Below, piece after piece: positions 1-8,082 of a stretch of DNA of 64,000 bases. Below the pieces are notes generated by a model. That model had not been told where the DNA came from and did no database searches. It saw only the letters and a list, made by a program, of their open reading frames with translations. A program made the position numbers and the translations under genes. Every line of letters starts with the position of its first letter. Within the stretch, counting starts at the first letter, position 1. Source of the stretch: Fodinibacter sp963834965 (GTDB lineage: Bacteria > Actinomycetota > Actinomycetes > Actinomycetales > Dermatophilaceae); the NCBI GenBank assembly GCA_963834965.1, contig CAWIEI010000015.1, positions 1 to 64,000 of the forward strand, written 5' to 3'.

Positions 1-240
1 GACGGGGCGCCCGGGCTCGAGCCCGGCGGCAAGCACCTCGTCGACGAACCGCTCGTTCACCCGGCCCTCCGGGAAGGTCGACCACTCCACGAAGGCCACG
101 TCGTGACCGGCGCCCTCGAGCACGGGCACGCCGACGTAGGTCCACTCGGCCTTCGTGCGCACGTCGACGAGGAGGGCGTCGTCGGGGCCGGTCACGGCGG
201 CGTACGCCTCGGTGGGGGTCACGTCACCTGCGTAGGTCAT
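1..240 (-). CDS. Rhodanese-like domain protein (N-terminal part)
   Basis: The first 80 codons of a leftward gene that runs off the left window edge. The translation opens with a single-domain rhodanese signature: a short helix (PTEAYAAV), then the strand LLVDVRTKAEW, where the D-V-R-T/E-W pattern is typical of the family. The active-site loop with the catalytic cysteine lies beyond the edge, so activity cannot be judged. The start ATG (238-240) has no Shine-Dalgarno sequence. A TACGCT hexamer sits six bases before it, which suggests a leaderless transcript. Rhodaneses transfer sulfane sulfur or act as binding modules; no neighbour here tells which. Confidence 0.8.
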   Translation of the reverse strand, partial: MTYAGDVTPTEAYAAVTGPDDALLVDVRTKAEWTYVGVPVLEGAGHDVAFVEWSTFPEGRVNERFVDEVLAAGLEPGRPV

Positions 241-319
241 GCGACGAGCGTAGGCCGCGACCGGATGCCGTCGCCGCTGCGTCTCAGTGTGGTGGGGCGC
301 CTCAGGTGCGGTTGCCGTC

Positions 320-1447
320 TCAGGTGCGGTTGGTGAAGGCGACCGAGACCTCGCCGTCGTCCCAGACCTCGACGGCGGTGAGCGAGCCCGGTGCGGCGGC
401 CAGCCGCCAGGCCCGGTTGTGCGGCAGCCCGAGCAGGTGCGCCAGCACGACGAGGATCGGCTTGCGGTGGCAGACCACCACGCTGGTGCCGCCCTGCGCG
501 AGGACCCGCTCCCACGCGGGCACGACCCGGGCGACGAGGTCCTCGTGCGACTCCCCGCCAGGCGGCCGGTAGGTCGGGTCATCACGCAGTGCCCGCATGG
601 CGTCGCGCTCGCCCTCGATGAGCTCCGGGATCGAGCGGCCGTCCCAGTCGCCGAAGGACTGCTCGTCCCACTCGGCGTCGACCACCGGGTCGACGCCCAC
701 GGCGGCGGCCACGGCCGCACCGGTCTCCATGGCCCGCGAGAGCGACGACGTGACGACCCGGGTGGGGTGCCCCTGCACGAGGCCCGCGACGGACCGGCCG
801 GCGGCGACGGCCTGCGCCCGCCCGGTGGAGTTGAGCCGTGGGTCGGGGCCTCCGCGCCCGTCGAGCCGGCCCTGTGCGGTGAAGTCGGTGACGCCGTGCC
901 GCACGAGCACCACCCGAGTGGGGGTCCCGGGTCGGTCGAAGCCGGTGCGGCGGGGCTGGTCGTCGGACTGCGGCTCGCCGGGCACCTCGTCGAGCTCTGA
1001 GGGACCGCCGAAGGTGCTCTCGACGGTGTCGCCGTCCATCGCGACGTTCGAGAGCGCATCGGCCGCCTTGTTCTCGGCCCGCGGGATCCACTCGAAGCGC
1101 ACCGAGCCTCCGGCCGCGGTGAAACCGGACACCAGCTCGCGGGCCCGCAGGGCCAGGCGGCGCATGTCCTCGTGCTTGATCTTCCAGCGGCCGGACATCT
1201 GCTCGACGACGAGCTTGGAGTCCATCCGCACGTGCACCTCGGCGCCGGGGTCGATGGCGAACGCGGCCTCCAGCCCGGCGATCAGCCCCTCGTACTCGGC
1301 GACGTTGTTCGACTGCTTCCCCAACGGCTTGGCGCGCTCGGCGAGCAGCGCGCCGGTGTCGGTGTCACGGACCAGGGCGCCGTACCCGGCGACCCCGGGG
1401 TTGCCGCGCGACCCGCCGTCGGCCTCGACGGTGAGCCGGCGGCTCAC
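320..1447 (-). CDS. Bifunctional RNase HI / histidine-phosphatase protein
   Basis: A 375-residue two-domain protein. Residues ~1-135 are an RNase HI fold: ADGGSRGNPG carries the first catalytic Asp (residue 10), NVAEYEGL the Glu and VRMDSKLV the next Asp. Residues ~175-375 are a histidine-phosphatase domain with the LVRHG motif near residue 181 and a late VVCHRKPI segment with the second active-site His. This fusion is characteristic of actinobacteria; the mycobacterial homologue has RNase H and acid (alpha-ribazole) phosphatase activities. The GTG start overlaps the stop of the zinc-ribbon gene (GTGA), so the two are translationally coupled. A longer upstream start would run through the neighbour in another frame and was rejected. 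Confidence 0.9.
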   Translation of the reverse strand: MSRRLTVEADGGSRGNPGVAGYGALVRDTDTGALLAERAKPLGKQSNNVAEYEGLIAGLEAAFAIDPGAEVHVRMDSKLVVEQMSGRWKIKHEDMRRLALRARELVSGFTAAGGSVRFEWIPRAENKAADALSNVAMDGDTVESTFGGPSELDEVPGEPQSDDQPRRTGFDRPGTPTRVVLVRHGVTDFTAQGRLDGRGGPDPRLNSTGRAQAVAAGRSVAGLVQGHPTRVVTSSLSRAMETGAAVAAAVGVDPVVDAEWDEQSFGDWDGRSIPELIEGERDAMRALRDDPTYRPPGGESHEDLVARVVPAWERVLAQGGTSVVVCHRKPILVVLAHLLGLPHNRAWRLAAAPGSLTAVEVWDDGEVSVAFTNRT

Positions 1448-2184
1448 AGGCCGGACTCGGCGGTACGGACCAGGATGCGGCGGCACTCCTCGCAGCGCAG
1501 CACCTCGTCCTCGGGCGCCGAGCGGATGCGCTGGATCTCGACCGGGTTCAGCTCCAGCTGGCACCCGCCGCAGCGGCGCTGGCGCAGCGCAGCCGCCCCG
1601 GTACCGCCGTTGGCCAGGCGGATCTTCTCGTACAGGGCCACCAGGTCGGCGCCGACCTCGTCGACGACGGTGGGGCGGGGGGCGCCGATGTCGGCGGCCT
1701 CGCCGTCGAGCCGGGCGAACGCCTCGTCGCGGGCCTCCTCGAGGGCCTCGATGCGGGTGGTCAGCTCGCCGCGGCCCCGCTCGAGCTCGGCGACGTCGCT
1801 CTCGGCGGCCTCGGCGCGCTCCATCACCTCGAGCTCGATGTCCTCGAGCTCGCTCTGTCGGCGGGCCAGCGAGGTGAGCTCGTGCGAGATGGCCTGCAGG
1901 TCCTTGGCCGAGCCGGTGCCGGCGTCGAGGCGAGCCCGGTCACGGGCCGCGCGGTCGCGCACCAGCTGCACGTCGGACTCGGCCTTGGCCACCTCGCGCT
2001 GCACGTCACCGAGCTCAGTGCGCGAGCGGACCAGCTGGTCGTCGATGAGCCGGGCCTTGCCGAGCAGGTCGGCGAGCTCGGCAAGCTGGGGCAGGTGGGA
2101 GCGCGCGTGGGCGATCTGGTCGAGCCGGGTGTCGATGGCCTGGAGGTCGAGCAGCCGCAGCTGGCGGGCGGACTCGGCGTTCAC
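1444..2184 (-). CDS. Zinc-ribbon coiled-coil protein (C4-type, CT398-like)
   Basis: A 246-residue protein. Roughly residues 20-180 are charged and heptad-like, predicted as a long coiled coil. A C-terminal four-cysteine zinc ribbon follows: CGGCQLEL near residue 207 and CEECRRIL near 230. Proteins of this build are conserved in actinobacteria and sit next to Nif3 and RNase H genes, as here. The molecular role is unknown; nucleic-acid binding is usually suggested. The ATG overlaps the Nif3 stop (ATGA) and its own stop overlaps the RNase H start, so the three genes form one tightly coupled operon. Frame and family are secure, function is not. Confidence 0.85.
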   Translation of the reverse strand: MNAESARQLRLLDLQAIDTRLDQIAHARSHLPQLAELADLLGKARLIDDQLVRSRTELGDVQREVAKAESDVQLVRDRAARDRARLDAGTGSAKDLQAISHELTSLARRQSELEDIELEVMERAEAAESDVAELERGRGELTTRIEALEEARDEAFARLDGEAADIGAPRPTVVDEVGADLVALYEKIRLANGGTGAAALRQRRCGGCQLELNPVEIQRIRSAPEDEVLRCEECRRILVRTAESGL

Positions 2185-3032
2185 GGGCTACCTCCGGGGT
2201 CGGCACCGACCACGAAGGTCCACGGGTCGGTGCGCACTGTGCTGATGTGGGTCTCCACCCTAATGGCGCGTTCCCCAAGGGCGGCACGCAACGCCTGCTC
2301 GGCCCGGGCCAGCCACACCTGCTCGCTGGCCCAGTGCCCGGCATCGACCAGGTAGGGGATGCCGCCGCGGGCCTCCTCGCGTGCCTCGAGCGCCGGGTGG
2401 TGGCGCAGGTCGGCGGTGACGTAGACGTCGGCGCCGCTGGCCCGCACGGCGTCGAAGAGGTCGTCACCGGCGCCGCCGAGCACGGCGACGCGGCGCACCA
2501 CGGCATCCGGAGGGCCCGCGACCCGGATGCCGCCCGCCGCCTCGGGCAGCCGCGTCCCCAGACGCTCGACGAAGGCGCGCAGGGCGAGGGGCTGCTCGAG
2601 GTCGCCGACCCGGCCCATCGGCTGCCGCTCGGACTCGGTCAGCGGCTGGGTCGTCGCGAGCCCGCACGCCTCGGCCAGCGCCTCGCACACCCCGTCGGCG
2701 GCGACGTCGGCGTTGGTGTGGGCGACGTAGAGCGCCACGTCGCCGACCACGAGGTGGGTGACGCTGGCGCCCTTGGCGCTCGTCGTCGCCACGCTGTGCA
2801 CGCCGCGCAGCAGCAGCGGGTGGTGGGTGAGCAGCAGGTCGGCCCCCAGTGCCCTGGCCTCCTCGATGACGGCGAGGGTGGGGTCGACCGCGAGGTGGAC
2901 CCGCCGCACCGGCTGCCGCAGGTCGCCGGTGACCAGGCCGACGCGGTCCCAGGACTGGGCGGTGCTCGGCGGGTAGAGGCGCTCGACGACCTCGAGCACC
3001 TCATCCAGGGTCGGGTCGTCGACGTCGCTCAT
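2181..3032 (-). CDS. Nif3-like dinuclear metal-centre hexameric protein
   Basis: A 283-residue Nif3/YqfO-family protein without the extra central insertion of long forms. It opens with the usual SWDRVGLVTGD, then AVDPTLAVIEEA, then the metal-binding LLTHHPLLLRG with paired histidines near residue 70. The second half has LGGAGDDLFD and the C-terminal DAGHWASEQ metal site. The family forms hexameric rings with a two-metal site per subunit; the substrate is unsettled (GTP cyclohydrolase I type 2 has been proposed). The ATG is only one base beyond the 3' end of tRNA-Val, leaving no room for a ribosome site, so translation would be leaderless after tRNA processing. Confidence 0.88.
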   Translation of the reverse strand: MSDVDDPTLDEVLEVVERLYPPSTAQSWDRVGLVTGDLRQPVRRVHLAVDPTLAVIEEARALGADLLLTHHPLLLRGVHSVATTSAKGASVTHLVVGDVALYVAHTNADVAADGVCEALAEACGLATTQPLTESERQPMGRVGDLEQPLALRAFVERLGTRLPEAAGGIRVAGPPDAVVRRVAVLGGAGDDLFDAVRASGADVYVTADLRHHPALEAREEARGGIPYLVDAGHWASEQVWLARAEQALRAALGERAIRVETHISTVRTDPWTFVVGADPGGSP

Positions 3033-3033
3033 G

Positions 3034-3106
3034 TGGGCCCGGCCGGGATCGAACCGACGACCTTCGCGGTGTAAACGCGGCGCTCTACCAGCTGAGCTAC
3101 AGGCCC
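3034..3106 (-). tRNA. tRNA-Val (anticodon TAC)
   Basis: A 73-nt cloverleaf read leftward. The acceptor GGGCCTG pairs with CGGGCCC with one G-T pair, the D arm is GCTC/GAGC, and the T arm is GTCGG/CCGGC with loop TTCGATC. The anticodon loop TTTACAC places TAC at 34-36, giving valine. The CCA end is not encoded. Base pair 27-43 appears to be a C-A mismatch at the top of the anticodon stem. The 3' end touches the Nif3 start, so tRNA and mRNA are probably cut from one precursor. Confidence 0.93.
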
Positions 3107-3177
3107 CGAACGGCCGGCGACGCTCGTCGAGGTCGGCCGACCGCGCACAGTGTGTCAGGTCGTCAGCACGCCGTCGA

Positions 3178-3657
3178 TCAACGCAGGGCGTCGACCTGCG
3201 CCGGCAGGCCGCCGAAGTCGCGGCGCTCCCCGGGGCCGTTGACCAGAGTCCAGTGCACGATGCCGTCGCGACCGATGAGGAACGTGCCGCGGATGGGGGC
3301 GCCGCTCGCCTCGTTGAGCACCCCGAAGGCCCGGGCGACCTCGCCGTGCGGCCAGTGGTCGGACAGCAGCGGGAAGAAGTAGCCCTGCGCATCGGCCCAG
3401 GCCCGCAGCGAGAACATCGGGTCGCACGAGATGCACACGACCTGCAGGTCGTCGGAGACGAAGCGCTCGAGATGGTCGCGGATCTCGTCGAGCTCACCCG
3501 TGCAGATGCCCGAGAAGGCGAAGGGGTAGAACACGACGACGACGTTCTTGGTGGCGGTCAGCTCCGACAGCGAGACCTCGACGCCGTTCTGGTCGCGCAG
3601 GGTGAAGTCGGGCGCGACCTGGCCGACGGCGAGCGGTGCCAGGGTGGACGTCATCAT
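3178..3657 (-). CDS. AhpE-like one-cysteine peroxiredoxin
   Basis: A 159-residue thioredoxin-fold peroxidase. The segment VVFYPFAFSGICTGEL holds the peroxidatic cysteine in the AhpE-type context (PxxFxxxC) near residue 52. VVCISCDP, FPLLSDHWPHG and GTFLIGRDG follow the family order. Mycobacterial AhpE reduces peroxides and peroxynitrite in the cytosol. A second cysteine (VVCISCDP) is present, but no CP-CR spacing typical of two-Cys enzymes is obvious. The first of two adjacent ATGs is used because a CAGGAT hexamer lies exactly six bases before it, the leaderless pattern seen elsewhere in the window; the second ATG would remove one residue. Confidence 0.88.
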   Translation of the reverse strand: MMTSTLAPLAVGQVAPDFTLRDQNGVEVSLSELTATKNVVVVFYPFAFSGICTGELDEIRDHLERFVSDDLQVVCISCDPMFSLRAWADAQGYFFPLLSDHWPHGEVARAFGVLNEASGAPIRGTFLIGRDGIVHWTLVNGPGERRDFGGLPAQVDALR

Positions 3658-3682
3658 GGCGCCATCCTGCCAGCCGCGGGGG

Positions 3683-4126
3683 TCACCGGCGGACGCGGGT
3701 CTTCGGGGCCACCAGCTTGTGCGCGCGCCACTGCGCGGCGGCGTTGAACGTTCCGGCGGTGTGCATGCCGGCGGTCACCGCCGCCTCGTCGATGTCGCTG
3801 GGGTCGACCTCGTCACCGGCGACCTTCGGGGTCAGCAGCACCACGAAGCCCCCCTCGTCGAGCACCCCCACCATGTCGACGAGCGCGTCGCCCAGGTCGC
3901 CGTCGCCCTCTCGCCACCAGAGCAGCACCGCGTCGGCTCCCCCGGTGTAGTCCTCGTCCTCGATCTCGGCCCCGCAGTGGTCCTCGACGGCGAAGCGGAA
4001 CTCGTCGTCGGTGTCGGAGTCGTAGCCGAACTCCTGGACCACCTGGTCACGGGTGAACCCGAGGCGCTCGACGACGCCGGAGCCGCTGGTGCCCGGGTCG
4101 GTCGGCGGCGGGGCGGGGGTGTTCAC
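3683..4126 (-). CDS. DUF3052 family protein
   Basis: A 147-residue acidic protein matching the actinobacterial DUF3052 family: ERLGFTRDQVVQEFGYD, then DDEFRFAVED, then a DAVLLWWREGDGDL strand and the DALVDMVGVLDEGG segment, ending in KLVAPKTRVRR. The function is unknown; homologues are near-universal in actinobacteria. The GTG at 4124-4126 is chosen because the longer in-frame opening enters the neighbouring PH-domain gene, and homologues begin with a short low-complexity Pro/Thr stretch like this one. It lies four bases after the PH-domain gene's stop, so co-transcription with that gene is likely. Confidence 0.82.
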   Translation of the reverse strand: MNTPAPPPTDPGTSGSGVVERLGFTRDQVVQEFGYDSDTDDEFRFAVEDHCGAEIEDEDYTGGADAVLLWWREGDGDLGDALVDMVGVLDEGGFVVLLTPKVAGDEVDPSDIDEAAVTAGMHTAGTFNAAAQWRAHKLVAPKTRVRR

Positions 4127-4130
4127 GGTC

Positions 4131-5684
4131 TCACGGCCTTTCTGGTTCGGAGGGGCCCGGCGGGTGCCGGGTCCAGTCCACCAACCCCGAAGGGTCGCGT
4201 GCAAGTGGGACGGTCGATGGTTCTGACCTGCGGCGGGCCCACCGGGCCCGTTCGGACACCTCGGCCAGGAAGGCCTCGGCCTCGGCCACGTCGAGGTGCG
4301 CCACCACCGGCGACACCGGGCCTGGCGCCGGCACGACGTGTGCCGTCGCCAGGCCGAGGCGGCCCTCGAGCCAGCCCTGGCTCAGGGTGAGCGACTGGAT
4401 GCGGGCGTGCGGCACCGCGACCGCGCGCCGGGTGAGCCGACCCCTGCGCAGCAGCACGGCGGTGGTGACGTCGGACCAGCCCTGGCGCCGCCAGGACAGC
4501 GGATCCAGCCAGCGGGCGGCGGCGGTGCGGCCGCGCCATGCGGGCTCCCCGCCCTCGCCGAGCACGGCACTGTCCCAGGCCGGCGCCGGCACGCCGGGTG
4601 CCAGGAGGGCGAGCACCTGTTGGGCGTCACCGAGCGTGCCCACCGGAAGCAGGGTGGTCTCCCGGTGGCCCTCGCTCTCGCCCTGGCCACCGGAGCCGGC
4701 CACGTTGACCCGGATGCGCCACCAGCCCACGGGCCGCCACCACAGCGGCTGCACGAGCTCGATGGCCTGGATGCGGTGCATCGGGATGGTGGTCGTGCGC
4801 AGGTCGGTCAGCCCCTCCTGCACACGCACCCCGGTGCCGGCGTCGGCGAGGTGGAAGTTGCCGTGGGTCAGCAGCTCCTTGACCCGCCCCCAGGCGATGC
4901 CGATCGCGACCGGCAGCAGGGCAGGGATGCCGGCGAGCGCGAACGGCCCCACGCTGCGCACCCCGGCGCCGATCAGGCCGAAGGCGACGAGGGAGCCGAG
5001 CGCGATGGTCGACCCGTGCAGGATCGTTGCGACGAACAGCCGGCCGTTCGGCACCTCGAGCACGGGGCGCAGCGGCAGCGCCGGGTGCGGCCCGGCATCC
5101 GCGGTGCCGGTCGGCGTGCTGATCACCTCGTCGGTGCGGCCGGCGAGGTCGAGCAGGTGCTCGCGCAGCGCCTCGGCGCGCCCGAGGTCGAGGAAGGACA
5201 GGGTGAGCGTGGAGTCGGACCCACCGGCGGACTGCACGACGACGCGGGCCAGCCCGAGCGCTCGTGCGAGCAGCGGGCGGGACAGCTCGACCGCCTGCAC
5301 CCGCTCGAGCCGCACCTGGCGGTGCTGCCGGAACAGCGCGCCCTGGCGCAGCTCGACCTGCCCGCCGTCGACCCGGAAGCGGGAGAACCGCCAGCTGACC
5401 CAGTTGACCAGGGCGATCACCCCGAGGAAGAGCGCCAGGGCGGCCAGCGCGAGCAGCGGGTGGTCGACCGCCTGCGCGAACGGGTCGCCCCCGCCGCCGG
5501 GTCCATCCTGGCCGCCAGGCCCCACCACGACGTCGCCGAAGCCGAAGGAGGTGAGGAAGTTGTCGAAGAGCTGTGAGGCGGCGTAGCCCAGGATCGCCAG
5601 CAGCACCACGCCGCCCCGGAGCAGCGGTGAGAGCGGGTGGAGCCGCTGCCACTCCCCCGAGGGCTCCGGAACCGGCTCCGTCAC
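4131..5684 (-). CDS. Large PH-domain (DUF304/YdbT-type) membrane protein
   Basis: A 517-residue membrane protein. Two hydrophobic segments lie near residues 20-40 and 85-110, followed by a bacterial PH module (FRVDGGQVELRQGALFRQHRQV, with RLERVQAVELSRPLLAR). A second pair of membrane segments (near residues 215-265) precedes another module (IPMHRIQAIELVQPLWWR), and a third ends the protein (VPHARIQSLTLSQGWLEGRLG). This triple layout is that of YdbT/YdbS-like proteins, whose partner is a short single-PH protein, here the upstream gene. The B. subtilis pair is linked to antimicrobial-peptide tolerance; that role is not shown here. The GTG start overlaps the upstream stop (GTGA). Confidence 0.85.
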   Translation of the reverse strand: MTEPVPEPSGEWQRLHPLSPLLRGGVVLLAILGYAASQLFDNFLTSFGFGDVVVGPGGQDGPGGGGDPFAQAVDHPLLALAALALFLGVIALVNWVSWRFSRFRVDGGQVELRQGALFRQHRQVRLERVQAVELSRPLLARALGLARVVVQSAGGSDSTLTLSFLDLGRAEALREHLLDLAGRTDEVISTPTGTADAGPHPALPLRPVLEVPNGRLFVATILHGSTIALGSLVAFGLIGAGVRSVGPFALAGIPALLPVAIGIAWGRVKELLTHGNFHLADAGTGVRVQEGLTDLRTTTIPMHRIQAIELVQPLWWRPVGWWRIRVNVAGSGGQGESEGHRETTLLPVGTLGDAQQVLALLAPGVPAPAWDSAVLGEGGEPAWRGRTAAARWLDPLSWRRQGWSDVTTAVLLRRGRLTRRAVAVPHARIQSLTLSQGWLEGRLGLATAHVVPAPGPVSPVVAHLDVAEAEAFLAEVSERARWARRRSEPSTVPLARDPSGLVDWTRHPPGPSEPERP

Positions 5685-6199
5685 AGGCCGGCTCGCTGCG
5701 CCTCGCCACGGGCTGCGAGGCGGCCGCGCAGCGCCTCGGCCTCGGCGACGGGCAGCCCCGGCAGGGAGCCGTCGCTCTCGGGCGACGCGGTGTGGATCTC
5801 GCAGGAGGCGATGCCGTGGGCGCGCGCCAGCGGGCCCGACTGGATGTCGACGTACTGGAGCCGCCCGTAGGGCACGCTCACCAGGCTGCGGAACATCCGG
5901 CCCTTGCGAATGACGATCTCCTCGTCGAGCTCGACCCACGAGATCGCGCTCACCTGGCGGCCGATCAGCCAGGCGAGCCACGCGCCGAGGAGCAGCACCG
6001 CGAGGGTTCCGAGCAGCACCCAGCGCGTGACGAGCAGCCCGACGGCCACCGAGGCGATGAGCAACGGCACCAGCACGATCGCGAGCGTGATGAGCCGGAC
6101 CCGGGCGAGCATCGGTGAGACCGGACGCCACGGCAGGTCTCCGCCGCGCAGGGTGACGGCGTTCGCGCGTGCCGGCGTCACGGAGGTGGGGTCGGCCAT
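5681..6199 (-). CDS. Single PH-domain (DUF304/YdbS-type) membrane protein
   Basis: A 172-residue protein with two adjacent membrane segments (about residues 35-58 and 60-82), then one bacterial PH module: ELDEEIVIRKGRMFRSLVSV, with PYGRLQYVDIQSGPLARAHG and an ASCEIHTASPES strand. It is the short partner of the large PH protein downstream; their reading frames overlap by four bases. Such pairs are widespread in Gram-positive bacteria and are thought to form a membrane complex. The start ATG is at 6197-6199; a longer in-frame opening reaches back into the hydrolase gene and has no coding character. Confidence 0.85.
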   Translation of the reverse strand: MADPTSVTPARANAVTLRGGDLPWRPVSPMLARVRLITLAIVLVPLLIASVAVGLLVTRWVLLGTLAVLLLGAWLAWLIGRQVSAISWVELDEEIVIRKGRMFRSLVSVPYGRLQYVDIQSGPLARAHGIASCEIHTASPESDGSLPGLPVAEAEALRGRLAARGEAQRAGL

Positions 6200-6213
6200 G
6201 ACCCCAGTGTGCC

Positions 6214-7032
6214 TCAGCCGAGGAAGTCGGCGACCAGCGCGTTGAACTCCTGCGCGTGTTCGATCTGGGTCCAGTGCCCGCAGCGCCCGAAGACGTGCAG
6301 CTGGGAGTCGTCGATGAGCTCGAGCAGCCGGAAGGCGTTGGAGAGGGGGATGATCCGGTCGTCGCGGCCGTGGACGACCAAAGTGCGGTGCGGCAGGTCG
6401 GCGATGATGTTCTCCGGGGTGGCGAGCGCGTCGACCCACCGCTGCCGGGGGGCGGGGAACATCGCCGAGAACGACTCCTGGAACCCGGGCCGCACCGAGG
6501 CCGCGTAGCGCAGCTCGGCCAGCTCGTCGGTGGCGTAGGCCGGGTCGAAGGCGAAGATGTCGAGCAGCCCGCGCATGGTGGCGAGCGAGGGCTCGTAGCC
6601 CCAGACCCGGTCGAGGCCGTCGGTGATGGGGAAGGACACCCCGCAGGCCCCCATGAGCACCAGGCGCTCGACCCGCTCGGGGGCGTACGCGGCCATCGAG
6701 ATCGCCAGACCGCCACCGAAGCTGTTGCCGACGATGGAGAAGGTGTCGAGCCCCAGCGCGTCGGCGAAGCCCAACAGGTGGGCTCGCCACGACTCCAGCG
6801 AGTACTCGAAGCCCTCGGGGCGGTCGGTGAAGCCGAACCCGACGATGTCCGGCGCGATGACGTCGAAGTGCTGGGCCAGGGTCGGCATCGTGAGCCGCCA
6901 GTTGGCGAAGGCCGACACCCCGGGGCCCGAGCCGTGCACGAGCAGGACCGCCGGCCCGGTGCCGGACCGGTGGTAGTTCGTGGTGATGCCGTCGACGTCG
7001 ACGGACAGGCCGATCTCGGGGTTGTCGCTCAT
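6214..7032 (-). CDS. Alpha/beta hydrolase of the meta-cleavage hydrolase type
   Basis: A 272-residue alpha/beta hydrolase. It has the oxyanion strand VLLVHGSGPGVSAFANW, the nucleophile elbow GNSFGGG (Ser near residue 105), the acid in VVHGRDDRIIP and the His in FGRCGHWTQIEHAQEF. The HGSGPGxSAxxNW and GRCGHWxQxE signatures are those of C-C bond hydrolases that cleave meta-ring-fission products (XylF, TodF, HsaD). No aromatic or steroid pathway genes flank it, so the substrate is open. It ends 15 bases before the PH-domain pair starts and may lead that transcript. Confidence 0.85.
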   Translation of the reverse strand: MSDNPEIGLSVDVDGITTNYHRSGTGPAVLLVHGSGPGVSAFANWRLTMPTLAQHFDVIAPDIVGFGFTDRPEGFEYSLESWRAHLLGFADALGLDTFSIVGNSFGGGLAISMAAYAPERVERLVLMGACGVSFPITDGLDRVWGYEPSLATMRGLLDIFAFDPAYATDELAELRYAASVRPGFQESFSAMFPAPRQRWVDALATPENIIADLPHRTLVVHGRDDRIIPLSNAFRLLELIDDSQLHVFGRCGHWTQIEHAQEFNALVADFLG

Positions 7033-7127
7033 GACCGGACCGTATGCCGGGAGGCGGCGCGGGTGCCCCCCGCGTTCCGCTCCCCGCAACGCCCCGCCTC
7101 GCACCGGGCGTGTGTTTGGATGACCGC

Positions 7128-7964
7128 ATGGGCCGGGTCACGACGCGGGTGCGCCGCACGCGGCTCGACGTCGACACGGGCGACCGGGTCGACCGCACCG
7201 ACACGGTCGCGGTCGAGGAGCCGCTCGAGATCCGGGTCGGCGACGAGCCGGTGACGACGACCATGCGCACGCCCGGCGACGACTTCGACCTGGCCATCGG
7301 GCACCTGCTCACCGAGGCGATGCTGCACTCTGCGACCGAGGTGGGCACGCTGATGCACTGCACCGACCTCGACGAGGACGGCTCCCCCACCTTCAACGTC
7401 GTCGACGTGACCCTGGCGCCGGATGCCGTGCTGCACCGCCCCGCCCGGGCCCGCACGGAGACGATCTCGAGCGCCTGCGGGGTGTGCGGGTCGGCCACCA
7501 TCGACGCGGTGCGCACCAACAGCAGGTTTGCCGTCGCGGACGACACGGTGGTCGTCGACCCCAAGGTGCTCGCCGGGCTGCCCGAGGCGCTGCGCGCCCG
7601 GCAGGCGGTCTTCGACCGCACCGGCGGGGTGCACGCGGCCGGCCTGGCGGCCCCTGACGGTGAGCTGCTCGTCGTGCGTGAGGACGTCGGGCGGCACAAC
7701 GCCGTCGACAAGGTGGTGGGGGCCGCGGCCCGGGGCCGTGAGCTGCCGTTCACCGGGGCGGTGCTCGTCGTCAGCGCGCGGGCGAGCTTCGAGATCGTGC
7801 AGAAGGCGAGCGTCGTCGGCATCCCCGTGGTCGTCGCGGTGGGGGCGGCGAGCTCGCTGGCGGTCGAGCTGGCGACCCAGGCCGGCATCACGCTCGTCGC
7901 GTTCGCGCGGCCTCCGCACCTGTCGGTCTACAGCCGCCCTGACCGGCTGCTCGGGCCCACGTAG
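7128..7964 (+). CDS. fdhD: FdhD formate dehydrogenase accessory sulfurtransferase
   Basis: A 278-residue FdhD. The family's CxxC active site is in SSACGVCGSA near residue 122, preceded by the VEEPLEIRV and DDFDLAIGHLLTEA segments. Later blocks are TGGVHAAGL, REDVGRHNAVDKVVG and VSARASFEIVQKA. FdhD moves sulfur from a cysteine desulfurase to the bis-MGD cofactor of formate dehydrogenase. No formate dehydrogenase or molybdenum-cofactor gene is in this window, so the client must be elsewhere. The ATG at 7128 is chosen over longer openings: homologues start with a short Arg-rich stretch like MGRVTTRVRRT, and a TTGGAT hexamer lies six bases upstream. Confidence 0.93.
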   Translation: MGRVTTRVRRTRLDVDTGDRVDRTDTVAVEEPLEIRVGDEPVTTTMRTPGDDFDLAIGHLLTEAMLHSATEVGTLMHCTDLDEDGSPTFNVVDVTLAPDAVLHRPARARTETISSACGVCGSATIDAVRTNSRFAVADDTVVVDPKVLAGLPEALRARQAVFDRTGGVHAAGLAAPDGELLVVREDVGRHNAVDKVVGAAARGRELPFTGAVLVVSARASFEIVQKASVVGIPVVVAVGAASSLAVELATQAGITLVAFARPPHLSVYSRPDRLLGPT

Positions 7965-8082
7965 CGGACGTACCCGCCAGTAGCGTCGACGCAATTGCGC
8001 GAGCGGCGCCGATGGGGTGAAAGATGGGTGGAAACGCGCTCTGAATCCGTGCGCGACCCGTCACCGGTGAAAGGACGAGCGC

